The notes beneath the pieces are model-generated. The model did no database searches and was not told where the DNA came from. It worked only from the letters and a program-made list of their open reading frames with translations. Shown one piece after another: positions 26,527 through 34,724 of a DNA stretch of 64,000 bases; position 1 is the stretch's first letter; every line of letters starts with the position of its first letter. The position numbers and the translations under genes are program-made. The DNA comes from Hyphomicrobium facile (GTDB taxonomy: Bacteria; Pseudomonadota; Alphaproteobacteria; Rhizobiales; Hyphomicrobiaceae): contig NZ_FPCH01000001.1 of NCBI RefSeq assembly GCF_900116175.1, positions 808,501 through 872,500 of the forward strand, given 5' to 3'.

Positions 26527-27345
26527 TCAGGAATGGAATACGACGGGGCCACCTGGCCCGCGAGACGCCAGAAAGAGATCGGCTTTCTTGGCGAGTTCAA
26601 GGGCGAGGACGGTCGGCGCGGAGACGGTCACCAGAGCCTGGATGCCCGCTGTGACTGATTTCTGCACCAGCTCGAAGCTGCAGCGGCTGGTCATCAAGAC
26701 GAAGCCGTCCGTCCGATCGATGCCTTGCGTGTAGAGGGCGCCGATGAGTTTATCGAGGGCGTTGTGGCGTCCGACGTCCTCACGGACGAAGCGGATCTCG
26801 CCGTCCTTCGATACCCAAGCTGCGCCGTGAACAGACCGGTTGAAGCGGTTCATCGGCTGGTGGTCGAAGAGGTCCCGCTCGGCGCGCCGTATCGCATCAG
26901 GACTTGGCGACCATGTCCGGCCGAGCTGCTGCAATGGCCGAACGGCGGATTCGATGTCTTCGACGCCGCAGAGGCCGCAACCCGTGCGGGCCTCCATGGT
27001 GCGGCGCGCGAGGCGCGATGTTTCGATCGCAGTCTCAGGCACGGCGACGTCGATGGCCATGCCGCCTTCGACCGGCATCACGAGGATGCCTTGGATCTTG
27101 GACGGATCCGGGACGATGCCTTCGCCGACGAGAAAGCCGACGGCGAAATCGCGGAGATCCGCCGGCGTCGACATCATGACCGTGTAGGGCTCGGAGTTGA
27201 TCTGCAGCGCGACCGGCACCTCCTCGGGGAGCTGCCATGTCACGGACTGCGTGCCGGAGGCCGTCTGCAGCTCGCCCACGGCGGGGCGCGAGCAAAGCTC
27301 CGCTCCACCCTGAGGCTGCTTGACGTCCTTCGGAACGACATTCAT
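26527..27345 (-). CDS. fdhD: Formate dehydrogenase accessory sulfurtransferase FdhD
   Basis: This 272-residue FdhD has the catalytic Cys motif RTGCGLCGVEDI (CxxC loop) and the conserved FVREDVGRHNALDKLIG, and TSRCSFELVQKSV in the C-terminal half. FdhD moves sulfur from the cysteine desulfurase to the bis-MGD cofactor of the formate dehydrogenase, and is needed for activity of the enzyme. It is placed between fdsA and fdsD, which is the usual fds operon order. Gap to fdsA is 31 bp. Confidence 0.96.
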   Translation of the reverse strand: MNVVPKDVKQPQGGAELCSRPAVGELQTASGTQSVTWQLPEEVPVALQINSEPYTVMMSTPADLRDFAVGFLVGEGIVPDPSKIQGILVMPVEGGMAIDVAVPETAIETSRLARRTMEARTGCGLCGVEDIESAVRPLQQLGRTWSPSPDAIRRAERDLFDHQPMNRFNRSVHGAAWVSKDGEIRFVREDVGRHNALDKLIGALYTQGIDRTDGFVLMTSRCSFELVQKSVTAGIQALVTVSAPTVLALELAKKADLFLASRGPGGPVVFHS

Positions 27346-27376
27346 CGCAATTCAACTCCAGGCTGGCGGGCCGAGA

Positions 27377-30295
27377 TTACTCGGCCGGTTCCAGCTTCTT
27401 TTCCTTGCCGATGCGCTTGTTCTCGACTTCGCGCTCCTGCCACTCGGCCTGCCACTCGGACGGGTGGTTGGACACGGTCACCTGCACCGCCGTCACCTTG
27501 TACTCGGGGCAGTTGGTCGCCCAGTCCGAGTTGTCCGTGGTGATGACGTTGGCGCCCGTGACCGGGTGATGGAACGTCGTATAGACGACGCCCGGAGGCA
27601 TCCGGTCGGAGATCTTGGCCGTCAGCGTCGTGGCGCCGACGCGGCTCGCGAGCGACACCTTCATGCCGGTCTTGATGCCGCGCAGTTCCGCGTCGCTCGA
27701 ATGGATCTCGAGGATGTCCTCGGGGTGCCATGCGACGTTGTCCGTACGCCGCGTCTGGGCGCCGACGTTGTAGTGCGCCAGGATGCGGCCGGTCGTGAGG
27801 ATGAGCGGGAAGTTGCGGTTCGAGCGTTCCGCCGTCGGGACGAAGCCCGTCAGCATGAAGCGGCCCTTACCGCGCGTGAACTCTTCCGTGTGCATGACAG
27901 GCGTGCCCGTCGGGTGCTCTTCGTTGCACGGCCACTGGATCGAGCCCAGCTCATCGATCCGATCGAAGGAAACACCCTCGAACGTCGGTGTGAGGCGAGC
28001 AATCTCGTCCATGATCTCGGCCGCATTGTTATAGCGCATGGGATGGCCCATGGCGGTCGCGATGCGGGAGACGACTTCCCACTCCGGCATTCCCTGCTTC
28101 TCACGCATCACCTTGCGCACGCGATTGATGCGGCGCTCGGCGTTCGTGAAGGTGCCGTCCTTTTCGAGGAACGACGTGCCGGGCAGGAACACGTGCGCGA
28201 ACGCTGCCGTCTCGTTCAGGAAGAGATCCTGCACGATGACGATGTCCATCGAGGACAGCGCGTGTTCGACGTGGTGCGTGTTGGGGTCGGACTGGGCGAT
28301 GTCCTCGCCCTGGATGAAGAGGCCCATGAACGAACCGTCGGAGGCGGCGTCGAACATGTTCGGAATGCGAAGGCCCGGCTCGGCTGCGAGCTTGACGTTC
28401 CATTCCTTTTCGAAGACGGCGCGGGTCTCGGGAACCGAGACGTGGCGGTAGCCGGGCAGTTCATGCGGGAACGAGCCCATGTCGCACGAGCCCTGCACGT
28501 TGTTCTGGCCGCGCAGCGGGTTCACGCCGACGCCCTCGCGCCCGATGTTGCCTGTCGCCATTGCGATGTTGGCCATGGCCATGACCATCGTCGAGCCCTG
28601 GCTGTGCTCGGTGACGCCGAGGCCGTAGTAGATCGCGGCGTTGCCGCCGGTTGCGTAAAGCCTGGCTGCTTCGCGGACCTGCTCTGCCGGGACGCCGGTG
28701 ATCGGTTCAAGGGCTTCCGGAGAATTTTCCGGCCGCTTGATGAACTCTTCCCAACGAAAGAAGTCGGTCGGCTCGCAGCGGCGCTTAACGAACTTGCGGT
28801 CGATGAGGTTCTCGGTCGCGATGACGTGACCGATGGCGTTCATGATAGCGACGTTCGTCGAAGGCTGAAGCTGCAGATGGTAGGCAGCTTCGACGTGCGG
28901 CGAGCGGACGAGTTCGATCCGGCGGGGATCGACGACGATCAACTTGGCGCCCTCACGAAGGCGCTTCTTCATGCGCGAGCCGAAGACCGGATGTGCGTCG
29001 GTCGGGTTGGCGCCGACGAGAAGTATCACGTCCGTCTTGTCGACGCTCTTGAAGTCCTGAGTACCGGCGGATTCGCCGAACGTCTGCTTCAGACCGTAGC
29101 CGGTCGGCGAGTGGCAGACCCGGGCGCAGGTGTCGATGTTGTTGGTGTTGAAGGCGGCGCGGACCATGCGCTGGACGGCGTAGACTTCCTCGTTCGTCGT
29201 GCGCGACGACGTGATGCCGCCGATCGAATCCTTGCCGTATTTCGCTTGCGTTTCCTTGAGGCGCTTCGCGGCGTAGTCGATCGCCTCGTCCCACGACACG
29301 ACCTGCCACGCATCGGTGATCTTTTCACGGATCATCGGCGTCAGCACGCGCTCCTTGTGGGTCGCGTATCCGAAGGCGAAGCGGCCCTTAACGCACGAGT
29401 GGCCTTCGTTGGCGCCGCCGTCCTTATAGGGCACCATGCGCGCGACTTCCTCGCCGCGCATTTCGGCTTTGAACGAGCAGCCGACGCCGCAGTAGGCACA
29501 CGTCGTCACGACGGAGTGCTCAGGCTGGCCAAGGTCGAGCACCGACTTTTCGATCAGTGTCGCGGTCGGGCAGGCCTGCACGCAGGCGCCGCAGGATACG
29601 CATTCGGAGGCCAGGAATTCTTCGTCCATGCCGGCGGAGACGTGCGAAGCGAAGCCGCGGCCGTCGATCGTCAGTGCGAACGTGCCCTGAACTTCCTCGC
29701 AGGCGCGAACGCAACGCGAGCAGACGATGCACTTCGAGGGATCGAACTGGAAGTAGGGGTTCGAGCCGTCCTTCGGCTTGAACATATCGTTGGCTTGGCC
29801 GTCGGCGCGCTTCGCGAAGACGTGGTTTTCGCCGTCGTAGCCGTAGCGCACTTCGCGGAGGCCAACGGCGCCCGCCATGTCCTGCAGCTCGCAGTCGCCG
29901 TTGGCGCCGCAGGTCAGGCAGTCGAGCGGGTGGTCGGAGATGTAAAGCTCCATGACGCCCCGGCGGATGTTCGCGAGACGGGGATTCTGCGTCGTGACCT
30001 TGATGCCGGGCGCGACGGGCGTCGTGCACGAAGCGGGTGTGCCCCTGCGGCCTTCGATTTCACAAAGGCAAAGGCGGCACGAGCCCCAAGCGTCGAGGCT
30101 GTCAGTTGCGCAGAGCTTTGGTATCTGGATACCGAGCTGCATTGCGGCGTTCATGATCGAGGTGCCTTCGGCAACCGTGATCTCTTGGCCGTCGATCTCG
30201 AGCGTCACCATCTTGGTGGCGTCGGTGATCTCTGGGCTGGGCGTGCCGTAGTCGATCTCTTTGATGAGAGTCATCGGCTTGACGTGGTGGTTCAT
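27377..30295 (-). CDS. fdsA: Formate dehydrogenase alpha (catalytic) subunit
   Basis: The 972-residue subunit has an N-terminal 2Fe-2S ferredoxin domain (Cys62, 73, 76 and 90), a His/Cys 4Fe-4S site (DHPLDCLTCGANGDC), two 4Fe-4S clusters (CIVCSRCVRAC; CVSCGACVQAC), then the MopB domain with Cys266, 269, 273 and 301. The molybdenum ligand is a Cys (ARVC394H), so this is the non-selenocysteine form, followed by HSPTGYG. The domain order matches the NAD-dependent FdsA/FdhF type. It oxidises formate to CO2 and passes electrons to FdsB. It is cytoplasmic, with no Tat signal. Confidence 0.97.
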   Translation of the reverse strand: MNHHVKPMTLIKEIDYGTPSPEITDATKMVTLEIDGQEITVAEGTSIMNAAMQLGIQIPKLCATDSLDAWGSCRLCLCEIEGRRGTPASCTTPVAPGIKVTTQNPRLANIRRGVMELYISDHPLDCLTCGANGDCELQDMAGAVGLREVRYGYDGENHVFAKRADGQANDMFKPKDGSNPYFQFDPSKCIVCSRCVRACEEVQGTFALTIDGRGFASHVSAGMDEEFLASECVSCGACVQACPTATLIEKSVLDLGQPEHSVVTTCAYCGVGCSFKAEMRGEEVARMVPYKDGGANEGHSCVKGRFAFGYATHKERVLTPMIREKITDAWQVVSWDEAIDYAAKRLKETQAKYGKDSIGGITSSRTTNEEVYAVQRMVRAAFNTNNIDTCARVCHSPTGYGLKQTFGESAGTQDFKSVDKTDVILLVGANPTDAHPVFGSRMKKRLREGAKLIVVDPRRIELVRSPHVEAAYHLQLQPSTNVAIMNAIGHVIATENLIDRKFVKRRCEPTDFFRWEEFIKRPENSPEALEPITGVPAEQVREAARLYATGGNAAIYYGLGVTEHSQGSTMVMAMANIAMATGNIGREGVGVNPLRGQNNVQGSCDMGSFPHELPGYRHVSVPETRAVFEKEWNVKLAAEPGLRIPNMFDAASDGSFMGLFIQGEDIAQSDPNTHHVEHALSSMDIVIVQDLFLNETAAFAHVFLPGTSFLEKDGTFTNAERRINRVRKVMREKQGMPEWEVVSRIATAMGHPMRYNNAAEIMDEIARLTPTFEGVSFDRIDELGSIQWPCNEEHPTGTPVMHTEEFTRGKGRFMLTGFVPTAERSNRNFPLILTTGRILAHYNVGAQTRRTDNVAWHPEDILEIHSSDAELRGIKTGMKVSLASRVGATTLTAKISDRMPPGVVYTTFHHPVTGANVITTDNSDWATNCPEYKVTAVQVTVSNHPSEWQAEWQEREVENKRIGKEKKLEPAE

Positions 30296-30328
30296 CGATC
30301 GTCCTCGTTGAGGATTCTAATCCTGAAA

Positions 30329-31894
30329 TTACTCTGCAGCGTCCGCGAGAAACTTATTCGGCGACGGCTTGTGGAAGTCCTCGGGGAATCCACGAACCGC
30401 ACTCATGACTGGGAACGGCGTCAGACCGCCCATTGCGCAGAGCGAGCCGTCGGCCATAGTCACGCAAAGATCTTCGAGCAGTGCCAAATTCTTCGTGCGA
30501 TCGATGTCGTCGATGATCTTGTCGATCACCTCCACGCCGCGCGTCGAACCGATGCGGCAGGGCGTGCACTTGCCGCAACTTTCGATCGTGCAGAATTCCA
30601 TCGCGAAGCGCGCCTGCTTGGCCATGTCGACAGTATCGTCGAAGACGACAAGGCCGCCGTGGCCGACCATTGCGTCGACCTTGGCGAATTCCTCGTAGTC
30701 CATCGGAACGTCGAACTTGGATTCAGGAATGTACGCGCCGAGCGGGCCACCGACCTGGACCGCACGAACCGGACGGCCAGTCGCCGTGCCGCCGCCCCAG
30801 TCTTCGATCAGCTGACGCGTCGTAACGCCGAAGGCTTTCTCGACGAGACCGCCCTGCTTGATGTTGCCTGCGATCTGGAACGCCAGCGTGCCGCGCGAGC
30901 GTCCGACGCCATAGTCGCGATAGAACTCGCCGCCCTTGTCGATGATGATCGGTACGGCCGCGAAGCTCATCACGTTGTTGATGATCGTCGGCTTGCCGAA
31001 CAGGCCTTCGATTGCGGGAATCGGCGGCTTGTAACGAACGATGCCGCGCTTGCCCTCGATGCTTTCAAGCATGGAGGTTTCTTCGCCGCAGATGTAGGCG
31101 CCTGCACCCATGCGTACGAAAAGATCGAAGGAATGTTTCGTTCCCTGAATATTGTCGCCGAGCCAGTTGGCGCGACGCGCAATCTCGATTGCTTCACGCA
31201 GGACGTGCACCGAGTGCGGATATTCGGAACGGACGTAGATGTATCCCTTCTGCGCGCCGCCGGCGATGGCCGCGATCGTCATGCCTTCGATGAGGCAGAA
31301 TGGGTCGCCTTCCATCAGCATGCGGTCGGCGAAGGTGCCGCTGTCGCCTTCGTCGGCGTTGCAGGCGACGTACTTTTCACCGGCCGGGAGATCGTGAACC
31401 GTTTTCCATTTGATGCCGGTCGGGAAGCCGGCGCCGCCGCGGCCGCGAAGGCCCGACGTCGTCACTTCCGTCACGATGTCGATCGGCTTCATCTGGAGGG
31501 CTTTCGCCAGTCCGACGAAACCGCCGTGGCTGCGATAGTCCTCGATCGAAAGAGGATCGGTGATGCCGCAGCGCGCGAACGTCAGCCGTTCCTGATTTTT
31601 GAAATATGGAATTTCTTCCGTGAGGCCGTGGCCCAACGCATGGGCCTTGCCTTCGAGAAAACCCGCATCGAACAGGCTCGCAACGTCGCTTGGCGCGACT
31701 GGGCCATAGGCGACGCGACCGTTCGCAGTCGTCACCTCAACGAGCGGCTCGAGATAGAGCATGCCGCGCGAACCGTTGCGGACGATCTCGACTTGGAGTT
31801 TCCGCTTTTTCGCTTCTGAGGCGATTGCGGCTGCAACTTCATCGGCGCCGACAGAAAGGGCCGCAGCATCACGTGGTACAAAGATCTTGATCAT
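30329..31894 (-). CDS. fdsB: Formate dehydrogenase beta subunit (NADH/FMN)
   Basis: This 521-residue protein is a fusion seen in FdsB. A thioredoxin-like domain occupies about residues 1-100, and the NuoF-like part follows, with GLRGRGGAGFPTGIKWK (FMN/NAD binding), ICGEETSMLESIEGKRG and the 4Fe-4S site CGKCTPCRIGSTRG near the C-terminus. It receives electrons from FdsA through FeS clusters and reduces NAD+ at FMN. The ATG overlaps the fdsG stop by 4 bp (31891-31894), a mark of translational coupling. Confidence 0.96.
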   Translation of the reverse strand: MIKIFVPRDAAALSVGADEVAAAIASEAKKRKLQVEIVRNGSRGMLYLEPLVEVTTANGRVAYGPVAPSDVASLFDAGFLEGKAHALGHGLTEEIPYFKNQERLTFARCGITDPLSIEDYRSHGGFVGLAKALQMKPIDIVTEVTTSGLRGRGGAGFPTGIKWKTVHDLPAGEKYVACNADEGDSGTFADRMLMEGDPFCLIEGMTIAAIAGGAQKGYIYVRSEYPHSVHVLREAIEIARRANWLGDNIQGTKHSFDLFVRMGAGAYICGEETSMLESIEGKRGIVRYKPPIPAIEGLFGKPTIINNVMSFAAVPIIIDKGGEFYRDYGVGRSRGTLAFQIAGNIKQGGLVEKAFGVTTRQLIEDWGGGTATGRPVRAVQVGGPLGAYIPESKFDVPMDYEEFAKVDAMVGHGGLVVFDDTVDMAKQARFAMEFCTIESCGKCTPCRIGSTRGVEVIDKIIDDIDRTKNLALLEDLCVTMADGSLCAMGGLTPFPVMSAVRGFPEDFHKPSPNKFLADAAE

Positions 31895-32421
31895 TCCGCG
31901 GCTTCCTTCTCGAGTCCGCCGATGATCTCATCGAAACGTTTAGGATCGACTTTGCCGTAAAGTTTTTCGCCGACCATGATGGCGGGCGAGAGCGCGCAGT
32001 TGCCGAGGCAGAAGACCTGCTCGATGGTGACCATTCCGTCAGCCGTCGTACCACCGAGTGACGTGCCCAATGATTTCTCAGCGTGCTGACACAACGCGTC
32101 CGTGCCCATCGACTGACAGGCTTCGGCGCGGCAGATCTTAACGACGTGCTTGCCGACCGGATGACGCTTGAATTCATGGTAGAACGTCAGCACCCCGTAA
32201 ATTTCGGCGCGCGAGCGGTTCAATGCCTTGGCGATGACCGGCAACGTCGCGTCCGGCACGTAGCCGAGCTGGTGCTGCAAGTCGTGGAAAATCTCAAGAA
32301 GCTCGTCAGGCTTGTTTCCGTGGCGTGCACATGACGCCAGCGCCGCGACCTCCGCAGGGGTCGGGGCCGGGAATTGATCCACCCGTGAGCCGTTCGTTTG
32401 CTTTACGGCTTTCTTCGCCAT
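31891..32421 (-). CDS. fdsG: Formate dehydrogenase gamma subunit (NuoE-like)
   Basis: This 176-residue protein is NuoE-like, with the 2Fe-2S ligands in CRAEACQSMG and FCLGNCALSPAIMV (C-x4-C and C-x3-C). The leading segment FHDLQHQLGYVPDATLPVIA is typical. It relays electrons with FdsB in the diaphorase part of the complex. It is the first structural gene of the operon, with a 204-bp gap behind it that holds the putative LysR box. The stop overlaps the fdsB start. Confidence 0.95.
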   Translation of the reverse strand: MAKKAVKQTNGSRVDQFPAPTPAEVAALASCARHGNKPDELLEIFHDLQHQLGYVPDATLPVIAKALNRSRAEIYGVLTFYHEFKRHPVGKHVVKICRAEACQSMGTDALCQHAEKSLGTSLGGTTADGMVTIEQVFCLGNCALSPAIMVGEKLYGKVDPKRFDEIIGGLEKEAAE

Positions 32422-32539
32422 GTGTGGCGTTTCCTCAGTGTTTTGTTGGCGGTCGCCGTGATCTGAAAGGCCACTTTGCCGCGTGACGTTAAGTGTGTCA
32501 TCCGGTCTCGTTATTCAAATCGATATGATCGATCTCACT

Positions 32540-32554
32540 ATAGATACCGTCTAT
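32540..32554. promoter_or_regulatory. Candidate LysR-type box upstream of fdsG
   Basis: ATAGA (32540-32544), TACCG, TCTAT (32550-32554) is a perfect inverted repeat of the ATAG-N7-CTAT class that LysR-type regulators often bind. It lies about 120 bp upstream of the fdsG start and 70 bp from the end of the LysR gene. A further pair GTTATT (32510-32515) and AATAAC (32565-32570) flanks it. Binding by the neighbouring regulator is inferred. Confidence 0.55.
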
Positions 32555-32625
32555 GAGGCGACGCAATAACTGAGGTGAAACTCACAGTTTGAGGCAAACA
32601 CGGGCGACTAAGTGTCTATTTCCCT

Positions 32626-33531
32626 TCAGGAAATAATGTTTACTGAAAATTTAGCGGCAGTCGCCTGAAAGGCGCGCACGAGGGGTGCGACAGGATCGCG
32701 GTCCTGGGTTACGAGGCCAACGCTATGGGCAACCTTCGGTTCGACGAGGGGAATGGCTTTCAATTCAGTGTCGCTGCCGAGCAGGTCTAAAAGATAATGC
32801 GGCATCACGCTGGCGAGCTGCATCAGCCTGACATTCGAATAAAGATTAATGACCGAGTTGGTCTCGAGCGCGGGCGACGGGCGGCATCCGGCATCGTGAA
32901 AGGCCCGGTCGATGATTCGCCGGTTCTGCATGTTCGAAGTCAGCAGTCCGAGCGGCAATTCGGCGGCTTCGCGCCACGTCACGGTCTCGCGATTGGCGAG
33001 GGCGTGGCCGCCGGGGATGAAAAGACAGTAGTGCTCGGTATAGAGAGGCGTCGCGACGAGGCCGTTGATCGGCTCGTTGTCGAGATAGGTAATGCCGGCG
33101 TCGATCGAATAATCCTCGAGCCCGCGCAGAATTTCTTCCGAGCTCATCGACATGATCGTGAAGTTAATCTGCGGGTGCAGCTGTTGAATGTCGCGCGTGA
33201 GGTAGGGGAGCATCGGCAATGCCGACGGTATCGCGCCAAGTGTCAGCCGCCCGGTCAGGCCGAAATCGCTGATCGCCAGGTGGGCCAGCTCTTGATGCAT
33301 CGAGGCCCAGTTGTTGAGGATGAGCTGCGCCCATTTGAGGACGCGCTCTCCTTCCTGGGTCAGGCCCTGGTAACGCTGTCCGCGCTCGACGATCGGCACG
33401 CCGAGCTCGAGCTCGAGCTGGCGGATACGCCCCGAGAGCGTCGGCTGGGTGACGTTGCAGGCCTGGGCTGCGCGCGTGAAATGCTTTTCGCGGGCGAGGG
33501 CGACCAGATATTGAAGCTGGCGGATGTCCAT
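32626..33531 (-). CDS. LysR-family transcriptional regulator, probable activator of fds
   Basis: The 301-residue protein begins MDIRQLQYLVALAREKHFTR, AAQACNVTQPTLSGRIRQLE, the classic N-terminal winged helix. The type 2 periplasmic-binding effector domain covers residues 90-295 (LTLGAIPSALPMLPYLTRDI; GITYLDNEPINGLV). Such regulators (for example FdsR in Cupriavidus) sit upstream of fdsGBACD and respond to formate; that role is inferred here from position. It is transcribed in the same direction as the operon, separated by a 204-bp gap that carries the inverted repeat at 32540. Confidence 0.88.
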   Translation of the reverse strand: MDIRQLQYLVALAREKHFTRAAQACNVTQPTLSGRIRQLELELGVPIVERGQRYQGLTQEGERVLKWAQLILNNWASMHQELAHLAISDFGLTGRLTLGAIPSALPMLPYLTRDIQQLHPQINFTIMSMSSEEILRGLEDYSIDAGITYLDNEPINGLVATPLYTEHYCLFIPGGHALANRETVTWREAAELPLGLLTSNMQNRRIIDRAFHDAGCRPSPALETNSVINLYSNVRLMQLASVMPHYLLDLLGSDTELKAIPLVEPKVAHSVGLVTQDRDPVAPLVRAFQATAAKFSVNIIS

Positions 33532-33558
33532 TCGTCTCTCTCTCCCGAGAGAGGGCTA

Positions 33559-33578
33559 ATCATCGACGGTTCGATGAT
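33559..33578. promoter_or_regulatory. Palindrome upstream of the LysR gene
   Basis: ATCATCGA (33559-33566), CGGT, TCGATGAT (33571-33578) is a perfect 8-bp inverted repeat, 28 bp ahead of the start codon. It could be an autoregulatory operator. The sequence between it and the start also contains CTCTC/GAGAG arms that overlap the ribosome site (GGGAGAGAGAG). Confidence 0.4.
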
Positions 33579-33647
33579 CAAATGCAATCGAGCAGCCCGT
33601 TCAAGGCTCGATCGGCCCGTACAGCGGGCAGGAAGCCGGAGGCGAGC

Positions 33648-34391
33648 TCAGAAGTCGAGGCCGCCCGCATCGAATACGTGACCTGAGAGCGAGCGTCCCC
33701 GGCGCGAGGCGAGGTGGAGCGCCAAAGTGGCCACGTCCGGCTCGTTCGTGAGATAAGCGCCAGAGCGGCTGCCGTCGTAGAAGGCTCGAGGGCCGACGCC
33801 GTTGATGCGAATGCCTTTACCCGCCCATTCGCGCGCTTCGTTGGCGATCATTGCAGCCAGTGCTGTCCGGGCAAAACCGGCGACGGCGGCCGAGCGGCGA
33901 TCTTGCGGCTCGGGCATTTTCAAGACGTTCAGGACCATGCCCTCGCTCAGTACGAGGTTCATGCGGTTGGCGACGACGCGCGTCAGCTGTGCGAGCGGCG
34001 CCAGCTTCGCCGAGACGAGGGCTTCGAGATCGCCTTCGCCACGAATCGCCTGAATCTCGGCGGAGGAGATTGTCGCCATGTTGATTGCAACATCGAGGCC
34101 GCCATAGGCCTGGGCCGACGTCTGCGCGAATTTCGCGGCGCAATCGGCCGTCGATATGTCGAGGGTGTGGAGGCGAATTTCGCTGGCGCTTTGCGAGAGC
34201 AGGGCGGCGAGTTCGACCAGTTCGGGCGAAAGGTCGGTCGTATGGACAACGAGCCGGGCCTTCAGATCGGCGAAGGCACGTGCAACGTCAACGCCGGCGA
34301 TGCCAGTCAGGCCCGTGATCAGGATGCGTGCGCGCGCAAGTTCACTCGAGACTTCACTTTCGACGCTGGCACCTACTCGATCCATGTACAT
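33648..34391 (-). CDS. SDR-fold protein lacking the catalytic Tyr-x3-Lys
   Basis: An SDR fold is visible: LITGLTGIAGVDVARAFADL (a modified TGxxGxG), VHTTDLS, DVAINMATI, and C-terminal GGLDF. However, the region where YxxxK should be reads AAVAGFARTALAAM, so the catalytic Tyr and Lys are absent. It may bind NAD(P) as a regulator or scaffold, or carry out a different reaction. The start ATG 34391 follows AGGAGG with suitable spacing; 34412 is possible but weaker. It is divergent from the EAL-like gene, with a 333-bp gap. Confidence 0.72.
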   Translation of the reverse strand: MYMDRVGASVESEVSSELARARILITGLTGIAGVDVARAFADLKARLVVHTTDLSPELVELAALLSQSASEIRLHTLDISTADCAAKFAQTSAQAYGGLDVAINMATISSAEIQAIRGEGDLEALVSAKLAPLAQLTRVVANRMNLVLSEGMVLNVLKMPEPQDRRSAAVAGFARTALAAMIANEAREWAGKGIRINGVGPRAFYDGSRSGAYLTNEPDVATLALHLASRRGRSLSGHVFDAGGLDF

Positions 34392-34412
34392 GCGCTCTTC
34401 CCCTCCTGACAT

Positions 34413-34724
34413 ACGCTAACCGGCAAACGCGAGAGGCGCCGTCGGTCGGACAATAGCACGCCGATTCGCCTAACGAGATCTAAACAGCGCGCCGATTCGG
34501 GTTTGTGGGAGACGGGTCAAGGGCGCTTTTGCGGCTATGCACCGCCGCCGGCGATATGTTCGAAGCATAGAATCATGTGACCGGCGCGCCCCGCCGGGAG
34601 TATGATTTGCTTGGTTGTGGCGATGCCGCGCGAAAAGGTGGTGATAGCGGCCGCCGGTACATTGCTTCCCTTCATCTGTCTGCGAAGGTTGAGGCAAGAC
34701 GAATCGAAGGCAGCCTGGAACACC
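34413..34724. other. Intergenic region between the SDR and EAL-like genes
   Basis: About 310 bp between divergent genes. An imperfect direct repeat (GCACGCCGATTCGCC and GCGCGCCGATTCGGG, about 34456 and 34487) is present. The frame leading into the EAL-like gene is open from 34602, so an earlier start cannot be excluded. Confidence 0.45.

Noticed and set aside
27320-31819. Plus-strand open frame of about 1,500 codons antisense to fdsA and fdsB
   Set aside because: It mirrors the codon pattern of the well-supported fds genes, has no recognisable domain, and is expected for GC-rich genes with strong third-position bias.
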